A DNA stretch of 64,000 bases from Arenicola marina (lineage: Eukaryota; Annelida; Polychaeta; Arenicolidae). A program made the translations under genes and the position numbers. Each line of letters begins with the position of its first letter. Position 1 is the stretch's first letter. The DNA lies in assembly GCA_964019135.1 (NCBI GenBank), contig CAXHSH010000416.1, positions 962,701 through 1,026,700 of the forward strand, given 5' to 3'. Below, piece after piece: positions 1 through 12,733 of the stretch. The notes beneath the pieces were generated by a model, which saw nothing but the letters and a program-made list of their open reading frames with translations, did not search any database and was not told the DNA's origin.

Positions 1-291
1 CAGATTTTAGCACAACCGGTTGGCAATATCCAGCCCAAGCCGTACGATAGCGCCGCCTGGCGAGTGTGGTCTGAAGCAGCTAGAGAGTCCGTGTTCACGG
101 CGCGTGCGAATCATGAGCCTCGCTTGATATAGTTGGTAAACTGTCTGGCCTCAATCGTAGACAACCCATCCCAATAGCACGCATTGTTGGACACAAATGG
201 ATTATCTGATAACTATTTAAAGATTATCCCACATCTTGAGGCAACAGTAGACGAGGTCAGGTATATAACGCCGTCCCAAACCATCTACAGT

Positions 292-410
292 GCCTGCGGC
301 CATACCACGTTGAAAGCACCGGTTCTCGTCCGATCCCCGTAGTTAAGCAACGTTGGGCCCGGTTAGTACTAGGATGGGTGGCCGTCTGGGAATACCGGGT
401 GTTGTAGACT
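292..410 (+). rRNA. 5S ribosomal RNA gene, unit 1
   Basis: About 119 nt matching the eukaryotic 5S pattern: a GGCCATACCACG start, the GTTCTCGTCCGATC arm, the internal control region around AGTTAAGCAACG and GGTTAGTACT, and an end at CGGGTGTTGTAGACT followed by a T-rich stretch. A TATA-like box (GTATATAAC) lies about 30 bp upstream at 261-269, as in many animal 5S genes. All copies share departures from the usual animal sequence, for example CCCCGTAG where CACCGAAG is common. A C opposite A weakens stem I. It could be a functional variant type or a homogenised pseudogene family. The sequence alone does not decide. Confidence 0.92.
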
Positions 411-524
411 TTTGTTTTCGCAACCATTTTTTTTAACATCTATTCTGTTTTTCTCTCTCCATTCTTTTCCATTCGTCTCCACTACCTTCAAGCACCAGCA
501 ATTGTTACACGTTTCGCCTTAAAG

Positions 525-767
525 ATGTCCTCAAATAGTAAATTCACATTCACTATAAATGGCCCTTATGATATACCACTTTGCCTTGTCACAGTGACGG
601 TTGATGGGGACGTTATGACTACATGCGCTCCAGGTTACACATCAATAGGTCGTCGTGGCTGCGTAGACAAGTATATACCGTCAAGTAGTGCCTTAAATAT
701 GGTCGTATATCAGGGTTATATGGTTACTGGTTATTTCTTTCTTTGCATATGTAGTTTCTTTTACTAA
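525..767 (+). CDS. Small ORF downstream of 5S, unit 1 (unrecognised)
   Basis: An 80-residue ORF starts about 115 bp after the 5S gene, behind a pyrimidine-rich leader (428-480). It begins MSSNSKFTFTINGP and has two cysteines flanking a GYTSIGRRG segment and a hydrophobic C-terminus. I recognise no family. The ORF is repeated in unit 3 (11866-12108). In unit 2 it stops after 57 residues (6853-7023) because of a single change, and in unit 4 (17634-17699) a small deletion ends it after about 22 residues. Those breaks argue against a strongly constrained protein. It may be only conserved spacer, or a short polymerase II transcript unit carried with the 5S gene. Confidence 0.25.
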   Translation: MSSNSKFTFTINGPYDIPLCLVTVTVDGDVMTTCAPGYTSIGRRGCVDKYIPSSSALNMVVYQGYMVTGYFFLCICSFFY

Positions 768-1394
768 TGTTTGGTCAGATTACTACCTGTTGCATTAGTC
801 TGTGGCGTATTGAATCATGCTTGCGGATGTTACGGGTGCGTTATTCGGTCGACCTCATCACATGCTGATTCGCTGGGTGTCTAATTTGCGGCGGGTCGCG
901 CTAGGGGGGGGGGGAGGTGTCATACTTTGGGTTGTAGCTAAAGATATCGCACGTCAACCTATGTGCTGTTTGTTTTTAAAGTAACGTTGGATACTTGCTC
1001 TATCTTTTCCATTTCACGCGCCCCATATAGTCAAACATGGGTACCGGTTTTTTTCTAGCATGGGTTTGAAAATTTGGGTTATTGCTTTACGTAACATGGG
1101 GGTGGTGGTTTCTATTGGTATGTAACTTCCAGCCTCGTCGCATCCCAAACTTTACCACGATGGCAATCATCGCTTCACATATAACATTCCCATGATTCTC
1201 TATTAATATTAACCTATGGGAAAATGTCATGGGTGATCAAATTCCAGTGCATCATTAGACCGAAGCCAGCGGCCATGGCAAACGACTACAGTGATAAACT
1301 CCCATACCGCCTAGTTCAACCCGCGTCAGATAATGCTCCAGAACATGAACATATCTCTTACTTCTAGGGGGACGTTTTCCCGTGGAACTCATTA
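768..1394. other. Conserved unit spacer between small ORF and minisatellite
   Basis: Recurs at 7096-7719 and 12109-12733, and is split by the LTR element in unit 4 (17866-18156 and 25103-25435). It contains a G homopolymer of varying length (near 903, 7232, 12246) that is interrupted in unit 4. I see no gene or RNA structure in it. Its right end begins the minisatellite through a degenerate monomer near 1380. Confidence 0.5.
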
Positions 1395-4300
1395 CGGCGT
1401 CCAGTGACCATGGTGACGTCGTATTCTGGATCCCATGGAACCGTCCACTGACCATGGTGAAGACGTATTCTGGATCCCATGGCATCGCCAGTGACCATTG
1501 TGACGTTGCATTCTGGATCCAGTCAGCATGGGGATATCGCATTGTGGATCCCATGCCACCGCCCAGTGACCATGGTGACGTGGTATTCTGGATCCCATGA
1601 CACCGCCAGCGACCATGGTGACGTCGCATTCTGGATCCAGTGACCATGGAGATATCGCATTCTGAATCCCATAGCACCGCCCAGTGACCATGGTGACGTC
1701 GTATCCTGGATGCCGTGGCACCGCCAGTGACCATGGTGACGTCGTATTCTGGATCCAGTGACCATGGGGATATCGCATTCTGAATCCCATGACACCGCCC
1801 GGTGACTATGGCGGCGTGGTATTCTGGATCCCTTGTCACCGCCCAGTGACCATGGTGAAGTCGTATTCTGGATTTCACTGCATCTCTCAGTGACCAAGGT
1901 GAAGTCGTATGCTGGATGCCATGACACCGCCCAGTGACCAAGGTGACGTCGTATTCAGGATCCCGTGGAACACCCCTGTGACCATGGTGACGTCGTATTC
2001 TGGACCCCAAAGCACCCCCCAGTGACCAAGGTGGCGTCGTATTCGTCGTACCATGACACCGCCCAGTGACCAAGGTGACGTCGTATGCTGGATGCCATGA
2101 CACCGCCCAGTGACCAAGGTGACGTCGTATTCAGGATCCCGTGGAACACCCCTGTGACCATGGTGACGTCGTATTCTGGACCCCAAAGCACCGCCCAATG
2201 ACCAAGTTGGCGTCGTATTCTTCGTACAATGACACCGCCCAGCGTCCATGGTAATGTATTCTGGATCCGATGGCGAGCCCCAGGGAACAGCGTGACGTCG
2301 TATTATGGATCCCTTGCCCCCGCCCAGTGAGCATGGTGATTTCGTATTCCGGATCCCATTGAACCCCCGAGTGACCATGGTGACGTCATATTCTGGATCC
2401 AACGGTGCCGCCCAGTGACCATGGTGAAGTCGTATTCTGGATCCCATGAAACCGTCCACTGACCATGGTGAAGACGTATTCTGGATCCCATGGCACCGGC
2501 CAGCGACCATCGTGATGTCGCATTGTTGGTCCCATGGCGGTGATATCGCATTCTGGATCTCATGGCACCGCCCAGTGACCATAGTGACGACGTATGCTGG
2601 ATCCCATGGCATCGCCAGTGACCATGGTGGCGTTGCATTCTGGATCCAGTCAGCATGGGGATATCGCATTGTGGATCCCATGCCACCGCCCAGTGATCAT
2701 GGTGACGTGGTATTCTGGATCCCATGACACCGCCAGCGACCATGGTGACGTCGCATTCTGGATCCAGTGACCATGGAGATATCGCGTTCTGAATCCCATA
2801 GCACCGCCAAGTGACCATGGTGACGTCGTATCCTGGATGCCATGGCACCGCCAGTGACCATGGTGACGTCGTATTCTGGATTTCATGGCATCTCTCAGTG
2901 ACCATGCTGATGTCGTATTCTGGATCCGATGGCGACACGTAGGGACCACCGTGACGTCGTATTATGGATCCCTTGTCGCCGCCCAGTGAGCATGGTCATT
3001 TCGTATTCCGGAACCCATTGAACCCCAAAGTGACCATGGTGACGTCATATTGTGGATCCAATGGTGCTGCCCAATAAGCATGGTGAAGTATTCTGGATCC
3101 CATGATACCGCCCAGTGACCATGGTGACGTGGTATTCTGGATCGCATGACACCGCCCAGTGACCATGGTGACGTCGCATTCTGGATCCAGTGACCATGGG
3201 GATATCGCATTCTGAATCCCATGACACCGCCCGGTGACTATGGCGGCGTGGTATTCTGGATCCCTTGTCACCGCCCAGTGACCATGGTGAAGTCGTATTC
3301 TGGATTTCACTGCATCTCTCAGTGACCAAGGTGAAGTCGTATGCTGGATGCCCTGACACCACCCAGTGACCAAGGTGACGTCGTATGCTGGATGCCATGA
3401 CACCGCCCAGTGACCAAGGTGACGTCGTATTCAAGATCCCGCGGAACACCCCTGTGACCATGGTGACGTCGTATTCTGGACCCCAAAGCACCGCCCAGTG
3501 ACCAAGGTGGCGTCGTATTCGTCGTACCATGACACCGCCCAGTGACCAAGGTGACGTCGTATGTTGGATGCCATGACACCGCCCAGTGACCAAGGTGACG
3601 TCGTATTCAGGATCCCGCGGAACACCCCTGTGACCATGGTGACGTCGTATTCTGGACCCCAAAGCACCGCCCAATGACCAAGGTGGCGTCGTATTCTTCG
3701 TACAATGACACCGCCCAGCGTCCATGGTGATGTCGTATTCTGGATCCGATGGCGAGCCCCAGGGAACAGCGTGACGTGGTATTATGAATCCCTTGCCCCC
3801 GCCCAGTGAGCATGGTGATTTCGTATTCCGGATCCCATTGAACCCCCGAGTGACCATGGTGACGTCATATTCTGGATCCAACGGTGCCGCCCAGTGACCA
3901 TGGTGAAGTCGTATTCTGGATCCCATGGAACCGTCCACTGACCATGGTGAAGACGTATTCTGGATCCCATGGCACCGGCCAGCGACCATCGTGATGTCGC
4001 ATTCTTGGTCCCATGGCGGTGATATCGCATTCTGGATCTCATGGCACCGACCAGTGAACATAGTGACGACGTATGCTGGATCCCATGGCATCGCCAGTGA
4101 CCATGGTGACGTTGCATTCTGGATCCAGTCAGCATGGGGATATCGCATTGTGGATCCCATGTCACCGCCCAGTGACCATGGTGACGTGGTATTCTGGATC
4201 CCATGACACCGCCAGCGACCATGGTGACGTCGCATTCTGGATCCAGTGACCATGGAGATATCGCATTCTGAATCCCATAGCACCGCCCAGTGACCATGGT

Positions 4301-5268
4301 GACGTCGTATCCTGGATGCCGTGGCACCGCCAGTGACCATGGTGACGTCGTATTCTAGATTTCATGGCATCTCTCAGTGACCATGCTGATGTCGCATTCT
4401 GGATCCGATGGCGACACGTAGGGACCACCGTGACGTCGTATTATGGATCCCTTGTCGCCGCCCAGTGAGCATGGTCATTTCGTATTCCGGAACCCATTGA
4501 ACCCCAAAGTGACCATGGTGACGTCATATTGTGGATCCAATGGTGCTGCCCAATAAGCATGGTGAAATATTCTGGATCCCATGGTACCGCCCAGTGACCA
4601 TGGTGACGTGGTATTCTGGATCCCATGACACCGCCCAGTGACCATGGTGACGTCGCATTCTGGATCCAGTGACCATGGGGATATCGCATTCTGAATCCCA
4701 TGACACCGCCCGGTGACTAAGGCGGCGTGATATTCTGGATCCCTTGTCACCGCCCAGTGACCATGGTGAAGTCGTATTCTGGATTTCACTGCATCTCTCA
4801 GTGACCAAGGTGAAGTCGTATGCTGGATGCCCTGACACCACCCAGTGACCAAGGTGACGTCGTATGCTGGATGCCATGACACCGCCCAGTGACCAAGGTG
4901 ACGTCGTATTCAGGATCCCGTGGAACACCCCTGTGACCATGGTGACGTCGTATTCTGGACCCCAAAGCACCGCCCAATGACCAAGGTGGCGTCGTATTCT
5001 TCGTACAATGACACCGCCCAGCGTCCATGGTGATGTCGTATTCTGGATCCGATGGCGACACCTAGGGAACAGCGTGACGTCGTATTATGGATCCCTTGCC
5101 CCCGCCCAGTGAGCATGGTGATTTCGTATTCCGGATCCCATTTAACCCCCAAGTGACCATGGTGACGTCATATTCTGGATCCAACGGTGCCGCCCAGTGA
5201 CCATGGTGAAGTCGTATTCTGGATCCATTGTCACCGCCCAGCATCCATGGGGATTTCGTATTCTAGAT
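1395..5268. repeat. Hierarchical minisatellite array 1 (44-bp monomer, 1479-bp higher-order repeat)
   Basis: About 3.9 kb of tandem monomers near 44 bp, with a core like CAGTGACCATGGTGACGTCG followed by TATTCTGGATCCCATGGCAC. Some monomers lack the 14-bp tail and are near 30 bp. Segments recur at exactly 176 bp (for example 1955 and 2131, 3431 and 3607), which is four monomers. Larger blocks recur at exactly 1479 bp (2446 and 3925, 2962 and 4441, 3431 and 4910). Every monomer carries a GTGACGTC-type core close to the CRE palindrome. The minus strand is nearly free of stops in all frames, giving long apparent ORFs (to 431 codons) that simply translate the repeat. Confidence 0.93.
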
Positions 5269-6328
5269 TACATGTCACCAAATCTACTCAGTAATACTCG
5301 ACAAAAGATTGATTTTAGACCCATATTGAGGTTACGCACCAAATGGTGGCATCCCCATGATAAGTAATGGAAAGCCCTTCTTTTCAACCCCATGCTATTA
5401 CTAAATTGATAACCAAGTTTGCATATTTCTGCCATATGAAACATTATACAGTTATAAAATAACTTGATTTTAATACCAAATAAAGCATAGGTTGACGTTG
5501 CAGTTGTTTAGCTATTCACCCCCCCCCCCCCCCCACCCCTCCCACTCACCAGAACAATCCTCCAGCTTTAACACGTCACAGGGACCCACGGAATCTGCGT
5601 CTAATGCGGTCGACACACGCCAGAACGTCCCCACGAAGGAATAAATACGGCACAATTTTGCCAAACCTGTATCAGTCTGCCCATTCAATAGTAACAAAAT
5701 CAGCCCCCTCTCAGACATAGGCAACTGACATGCATATAACTGTTATATACGACCATATTAGAGGCCCTACTTGACACTATATACTTTTCGATGCGCAACT
5801 TATCGATGTGTGACGTTAACAGGGTAACTTACCTATCTGCACCAGTTTATCTCTGTCCTGATCGCATCGTTACAGTCTCAAGAGACGGATGTCCGCACAC
5901 ATCTGTCCACTACCTGTGTGCTGAATCTAATGAGAAAATAGAGAATTTGGCGCCGTCAGTTGCTGCGACCACGCCGCCTATCGCCCCGGGTTACGCGAGA
6001 CGTCATTGAAACAAACGTTTCCCAAGCAGCGCATCAAACAAGGCAAAATACATGAAATATCACTCAGAGACTGTAAGAAAACGCGATGATCACCGGCAGA
6101 GATTTATTTATTTATGTCATCAACTGGCAACAGATCTTAAAGTATATATGCTGCTGTCGTCTAAAGAAGGTACTGTCATCCAAATACACTCCGGTTCTAC
6201 ATAAAAGAAAAGAGTATGGGCAACACACAGGTTGTATCAAGTATATTCGTATCGTAGATATGTCGCAACATTTAAATCGCTTGAACGCTTTAAAATATAA
6301 GACGTATCCAAGTTCCTTGTAAAGATGA
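5269..6328. other. Conserved unit spacer after the minisatellite, with unproven ORFs
   Basis: The same segment recurs at 10294-11341 and 16068-17111. It contains a C homopolymer of varying length (5519, 10543 and 16313), a plus ORF of about 67-72 codons starting MCDVNRVTYL (5791-6009, 10819-11022, 16589-16792) and a minus ORF of 104 codons (6112-6426, 11125-11439, 16895-17209, 26008-26322). On the minus strand, good GTAAGT or GTGAGT donor-like sites lie near 5826 and 5546. None of the ORFs resembles a known family. Substitutions between copies often change the residue, so I see no sign of selection for protein. Confidence 0.4.
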
Positions 6329-6619
6329 CAGATTTTAGCACAACCCGTTGGCAATATCCAGCCCAAGCCGTACGATAGCGCCGCCTGGCGAGTGTGGTCT
6401 GAAGCAGCTAGAGAGTCCGTGTTCACGGCGCGTGCGAATCATGAGCCTCGCTTGATATAGTTGGTAAACTGTCTGGCCTCAATCGTAGACAACCCATCCC
6501 AATAGCACGCATTGTTGGACACAAATGGACTATCTGATAACTATTTAAAGATTATCCCACATCTTGAGGCAACAGTAGACGAGGTCAGGTATATAACGCC
6601 GTCCCAAACCATATACAGT

Positions 6620-6738
6620 GCCTGCGGCCATACCACGTTGAAAGCACCGGTTCTCGTCCGATCCCCGTAGTTAAGCAACGTTGGGCCCGGTTAGTACTAG
6701 GATGGGTGGCCGCCTGGGAATACCGGGTGTTGTGGACT
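6620..6738 (+). rRNA. 5S ribosomal RNA gene, unit 2
   Basis: Same sequence as the unit 1 copy except two visible changes: GGCCGCCTGGG in place of GGCCGTCTGGG (which restores the usual animal sequence) and GTTGTGGACT at the 3' stem. The upstream TATA-like box is conserved at 6589-6597. Confidence 0.92.
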
Positions 6739-6852
6739 TTTGTTTTCGCAACCATTTTTTTTAACATCTATTCTGTTTTTCTCTCTCCATTCTTTTCCAT
6801 TCGTCTCCACTACCTTCAAGCACCAGCAATTGTTACACGTTTCGCCTTAAAG

Positions 6853-7023
6853 ATGTCCTCAAATAGTAAATTCACATTCACTATAAATGGCCCTTATGAT
6901 ATACATCTTTGCCTTGTCACAGGGACGGTTGATGGGGACGTTATGACTACATGCGCTCCAGGTTACACATCAATAGGTCGTCGTGGCTGCGTAGACAAGT
7001 ATATACCGTCAAGTAGTGCCTAA
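6853..7023 (+). pseudogene. Small ORF downstream of 5S, unit 2, prematurely stopped
   Basis: Same start and body as the 80-residue ORFs of units 1 and 3. A change from GCCTTAAATA to GCCTAAAATA creates a stop after the residues SSSA. The unit 4 copy (17634-17699) is shorter still because of a deletion near 17690. If the ORF were a gene, half of the copies would be broken. Confidence 0.25.
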
Positions 7024-7719
7024 AATATGGTCGTACATCAGGGTTATATGGTTACTGGTTATTTCTTTCTTTGCATATGTAGTTTCTTTTACTAATGTTT
7101 GGCCAGATTACTACCTGTTGCATTAGTCTGTGGCGTATTGAATCATGCTTGCGGATGTTACGGGTGCGTTGTTCGGTCGACCTCATCACATGCTGATTCG
7201 CTGGGTGTCTAATTTGCGGCGGGTCGCGCTAGGGGGGGGGGGGTGTCATACTATGGGTTGTAGCTAAAGATATCGCACGTCAACCTATGTGCTGTTTGTT
7301 TTTAAAGTAAAGTTGGATACTTGCTCTATCTTTTCCATTTCCCGCGCCCCATATAATCAAACATGGGTACCGATTTTTTTCTAGCATGGGTTTGAAAATT
7401 TGGGTTATTGCATTACGTAACATGAGGGTGGTGGTTTCTATTGGTATGTAACTTCCAGCCTCGTCGCATCCCAAACTTTACCACGATGGTAATCATCGCT
7501 TCACATATAACATTCCCATGATTCTCTATTAATATTAACCTATGGGAAAATGTCATGGGTGATCAAATTCCAGTGCATCATTAGACCGAAGCCAGCGGCC
7601 ATGGCAAACGACTACAGTGATAAACTCCCATACCGCCTAGTTCAACCCGCGTCAGATAATGCTCCAGAACATGAACATATCTCTTACTTCTAGGGTGACG
7701 TTTTCCCGTGGAACTCATT

Positions 7720-10293
7720 AGGGCGTCCAGTGACCATGGTGACGTATTCTGGATCCCATGGAACCGTCCACTGACCATGGTGAAGACGTATTCTGGATCC
7801 CATGGCACCGGCCAGCGATCATCGTGACGTTGCATTCTGGATCCACTCAGCATGGGGATATCGCATTCTGGATCCCATGCCACCGCCCAGTGACCATGAT
7901 GACGTGGTATTCTGGATCCCATGACACCGCCAGCGACCATGGTGACGACGCATTCTGGATCCAGTGACCATGGAGATATCGCATTCTGAATCCCATAGCA
8001 CCGCCAAGTGACCATGGTGACGTCGTATCCTGGATGCCATGGCACCGCCAGTGACCATGGTGACGTCGTATTCTGGATTTCATGGCATCTCTCAGTGACC
8101 ATGCTGATGTCGTATTCTGGATCCGATGGCGACACGTAGGGACCACCGTGACGTCGTATTATGGATCCCTTGTCGCCGCCCAGTGACCATGGTGACGTGG
8201 TATTCTGGATCCCATGACACCGCCAGCGACCATGGTGACGTCGCATTCTGGATCCAGTGACGATGGTGAAGTCGTATTCTGGATTTCACTGCATCTCTCA
8301 GTGACCAAGGTGAAGTCGTATGCTGGATGCCATGACACCACCCAGTGACCAAGGTGACGTCGTATGCTGGATGCCATGACACCGCCCAGTGACCAAGGTG
8401 ACGTCGTATTCAGGATCCCGTGGAACACCCCTGTGACCATGGTGACGTCGTATTCTGGACCCCAAAGCACCGCCCAGTGACCAAGGTGGCGTCGTATTCT
8501 TCGTACCATGACACCGCCCAGTGACCAAGGTGACGTCGTATGCTGGATGCCATGACACCGCCCAGTGACCAAGGTGACGTCGTATTCAGGATCCCGTGGA
8601 ACACCCCTGTGACCATGGTGACGTCGTATTCTGGACCCCAAAGCACCGCCCAATGACCAAGGTGGCGTCGTATTCTTCGTACAATGACACCGCCCAGCGT
8701 CCATGGTGATGTCGTATTCTGGATCCGATGGCGACACCCAGGGAACAGCGTGACGTCGTATTATGGATCCCTTGCCCCCGCCCAGTGAGCATGGTGATTT
8801 CGTATTCCGGATCCCATTGAACCCCCGAGTGACCATGGTGACGTCAAATTCTGGATCCAACGGTGCCGCCCAGTGACCATGGTGAAGTCGTATTCTGGAT
8901 CCCATGGAACCGTCCACTGACCATGGTGAAGACGTATTCTGGATCCCATGGCACCGGCCAGCGACCATCGTGATGTCGCATTCTTGGTCCCATGGCGGTG
9001 ATATCGCATTCTGGATCTCATGGCACCGCCCAGTGACCATAGTGACGACGTATTCTGGATCCCATGGCATCTCCAGTGACCATGGTGACGTTGCATTCTG
9101 GATCCAGTCAGCATGGGGATATCGCATTGTGGATCCCATGCCTCCGCCCAGTGATCATGGTGACGTGGTATTCTGGATCCCATGACACCGCCAGCGACCA
9201 TGGTGACGTCGCATTCTGGATCCAGTGACCATGGAGATATCGCGTTCTGAATCCCATAGCACCGCCCAGTGACCATGGTGACGTCGTATCCTGGATGCCA
9301 TGGCACCGCCAGTGACCATGGTGACGTCGTATTCTGGATTTCATGGCATCTCTCAGTAACCATGCTGATGTCGTATTCTGGATCCGATGGCGACTCGTAG
9401 GGACCACCGTGACGTCGTATTATGGATCCCTTGTCGCCGCCCAGTGAGCATGGTCATTTCGTATTCCGGAACCCATTGAACCCCAAAGTGACCATGGTGA
9501 CGTCATATTGTGGATCCAATGGTGCTGCCCAATAAGCATGGTGAAGTATTCTGGATCCCATGATACCGCCCAGTGACCATGGTGACGTGGTATTCTGGAT
9601 CGCATGACACCGCTCAGTGACCATGGTGACGTCGCATTCTGGATCCAGTGACCACGGGGATATCGCATTCTGAATCCCATGACACCGCCCGGTGACTATG
9701 GCGGCGTGGTATTCTGGATCCCTTGTCACCGCCCAGTGACCATGGTGAAGTCGTATTCTGGATTTCACTGCATTTCTCAGTGACCAAGGTGAAGTCGTAT
9801 GCTGGATGCCATGACACCGCCCAGTGACCAAGGTGACGTCGTATGCTGGATGCCATGACACCGCCCAGTGACCAAGGTGACGTCGTATTCAGGATCCCGT
9901 GGAACACCCCTGTGACCATGGTGACGTCGTATTCTGGACCCCAAAGCACCGCCCAATGACCAAGGTGGCGTCGTATTCTTCGTACAATGACACCGCCCAG
10001 CGTCCATGGTGATGTCGTATTCTGGATCCGATGGCGAGCCCCAGGAAACAGCGTGACGTCGTATTATGGATCCCTTGCCCCCGCCCAGTGAGCATGGTGA
10101 TTTCGTATTCCGGATCCCATTGAACCCCCGAGTGACCATGGCGACGTCATATTCTGGATCCAACGGTGCCGCCCAGTGACCATGGTGAAGTCGTATTCTG
10201 GATCCCGTGTTACCGCCCAGTGACCATGGTGAAGTCGTATTCTGGATCCATTGTCACCGCCCAGCGTCCATGGGGATTTCGTATTCTAGATTA
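7720..10293. repeat. Hierarchical minisatellite array 2
   Basis: About 2.6 kb of the same monomer family. The 176-bp repetition (8410 and 8586) and the 1479-bp repetition (8298 and 9777, 8410 and 9889) are both present, with fewer higher-order copies than array 1. This difference explains most of the 1.3-kb length difference between units 1 and 2. Confidence 0.92.
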
Positions 10294-11632
10294 CATGTCA
10301 CCAAATCTACTCAGTAATACTCGACAAAAGATTGATTTTAGACCCATATTGAGGTTACGCACCAAATGGTGGCATCCCCATGATAAGTAATGGAAAGCCC
10401 TTCTTTTCAACCCCATGCTATTACTAAATTGATAACCAAGTTTGCATATTTCTGCCATATGAAACATTATACAGTAATAAAATAACTTGATTTTAATACC
10501 GAATAAAGCATAGGTTGACGTTGCAGTTGTTTAGCTATTCAATCCCCCCCCCTCCCACTCACCAGAACAATCCTCCAACTTTAACACGTCACAGGGAATC
10601 ACGGAATCTGCGTCTAATGCGGTCGACACACGCCAAAACGTCCCCACGAAGGAATAAATACGGCACAATTTTGCCAAACGTGTATCAGTCTGCCCATTCA
10701 ATAGTAACAAAATCAGCCCCCTCTCAGGCATAGGCAACTGACATGCATATAACTGTTATATACGACCATATTAGAGGCCCTACTTGACACTATATACTTT
10801 TCGACGCGCAACTTATCGATGTGTGACGTTAACAGGGTAACTTACCTACCTGCACAAGTGTATTTCTGTCCTGATCGCATCGTTACAGTCTCAAGAGACG
10901 GATGTCCACACACATCTGTCCACTACCTGTGTGCTGAATCTGATGAGAAAATAGAGAATTGGGCGCCGTCAGTTGCTGCGACCACGCCGCCTATCGCCCC
11001 GGGTTACGCGAAACGTCATTGAAACAAACGTTTCCCAAACAGCGCATCAAACAAGGCAAAATACATGAAATATCACTTAGAGACTGTAAGAAAACGCGAT
11101 GATCACCGGCAGATATTTATTTATTTATGTCATCAACTGGCAACAGATCTTAAAGTATATATGCTGCTGTCGTCTAAAGAAGGTACTGTCATCCAAATAC
11201 ACTCCGGCTCTACATAAAAGAAAAGAGTATGGGCAACACGCATGTTGTATCAAGTATATTCGTATCGTAGATATGTCGCAACATTTAAATCGCTTGAACG
11301 CTTTAAAATATAAGACGCTTCCAAGTTCCTTGTAAAGATGACAGATTTTAGCACAACCGGTTGGCAATATCCAGCCCAAGCCGTACGATAGCGCCGCCCG
11401 GCGAGTGTGGTCTGAAGCAGCTAGAGGGTCCGTGTTCACGGCGCGTGCGAATCATGAGCCTCGCTTGATATAGTTGGTAAACTGTCTGGCCTCAATCGTA
11501 GACAACCCATCCCAATAGCACGCATTGTTGGACACAAATGGATTATCTGATAACTATTTAAAGATTATCCCACATCTTGAGGCAACAGTAGACGAGGTCA
11601 GGTATATAACGCCGTCCCAAACCATCTACAGT

Positions 11633-11751
11633 GCCTGCGGCCATACCACGTTGAAAGCACCGGTTCTCGTCCGATCCCCGTAGTTAAGCAACGTTGGGCC
11701 CGGTTAGTACTAGGATGGGTGGCCGTCTGGGAATACCGGGTGTTGTAGACT
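11633..11751 (+). rRNA. 5S ribosomal RNA gene, unit 3
   Basis: Appears identical to the unit 1 copy over the whole gene, including the GGCCGTCTGGG variant, with the same TATA-like box about 30 bp upstream and the same T-rich 3' flank. Confidence 0.92.
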
Positions 11752-11865
11752 TTTGTTTTCGCAACCATTTTTTTTAACATCTATTCTGTTTTTCTCTCTC
11801 CATTCTTTTCCATTCGTCTCCACTACCTTCAAGCACCAGCAATTGTTACACGTTTCGCCTTAAAG

Positions 11866-12108
11866 ATGTCCTCAAATAGTAAATTCACATTCACTATAAA
11901 TGGCCCTTATGATATACCTCTTTGCCTTGTCACAGTGACGGTTGATGGGGACGTTATGACTACATGCGCTCCAGGTTACACATCAATAGGTCGTCGTGGC
12001 TGCGTAGACAAGTATATACCGTCAAGTAGTGCCTTAAATATGGTCGTATATCAGGGTTATATGGTTACTGGTTATTTCTTTCTTTGCATATGTAGTTTCT
12101 TTTACTAA
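11866..12108 (+). CDS. Small ORF downstream of 5S, unit 3 (unrecognised)
   Basis: Second intact 80-residue copy of the unit 1 ORF, identical at the protein level as far as I can compare. The near identity across units reflects homogenisation of the whole unit, so it is not independent evidence for coding. Confidence 0.22.
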   Translation: MSSNSKFTFTINGPYDIPLCLVTVTVDGDVMTTCAPGYTSIGRRGCVDKYIPSSSALNMVVYQGYMVTGYFFLCICSFFY

Positions 12109-12733
12109 TGTTTGGTCAGATTACTACCTGTTGCATTAGTCTGTGGCGTATTGAATCATGCTTGCGGATGTTACGGGTGCGTTATTCGGTCGACCTCATC
12201 ACATGCTGATTCGCTGGGTGTCTAATTTGCGGCGGGTCGCGCTAGGGGGGGGGGGGGGAGGTGTCATACTATAGGTTGTAGCTAAAGATATCGCACGTCA
12301 ACCTATGTGCTGTTTGTTTTTAAAGTAACGTTGGATACTTGCTCTATCTTTTCCATTTCCCGCGCCCCATATAGTCAAACATGGGTACCGGTTTTTTTCT
12401 AGCATGGGTTTGAAAATTTGGGTTATTGCTTTACGTAACATGGGGGTGGTGGTTTCTATTGGTATGTAACTTCCAGCCTCGTCGCATCCCAAACTTTACC
12501 ACGATGGTAATCATCGCTTCACATATAACATTCCCATGATTCTCTATTAATATTAACCTATGGGAAAATGTCATGGGTGATCAAATTCCAGTGCATCATT
12601 AGACCGAAGCCAGCGGCCATGGCAAACGACTACAGTGATAAACTCCCATACCGCCTAGTTCAACCCGCGTCAGATAATGCTCCAGAACATGAACATATCT
12701 CTTACTTCTAGGGGGACGTTTTCCCGTGGAACT

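Noticed and set aside
3045..4340. Long minus-strand ORFs (up to 431 codons) in the 5S-unit minisatellites, rich in RRHHGHW and TSPWSLGG words
   Set aside because: They are direct translations of a 44-bp repeat whose sequence lacks stops. Equally long ORFs occur in other frames, and the arrays vary freely in length.
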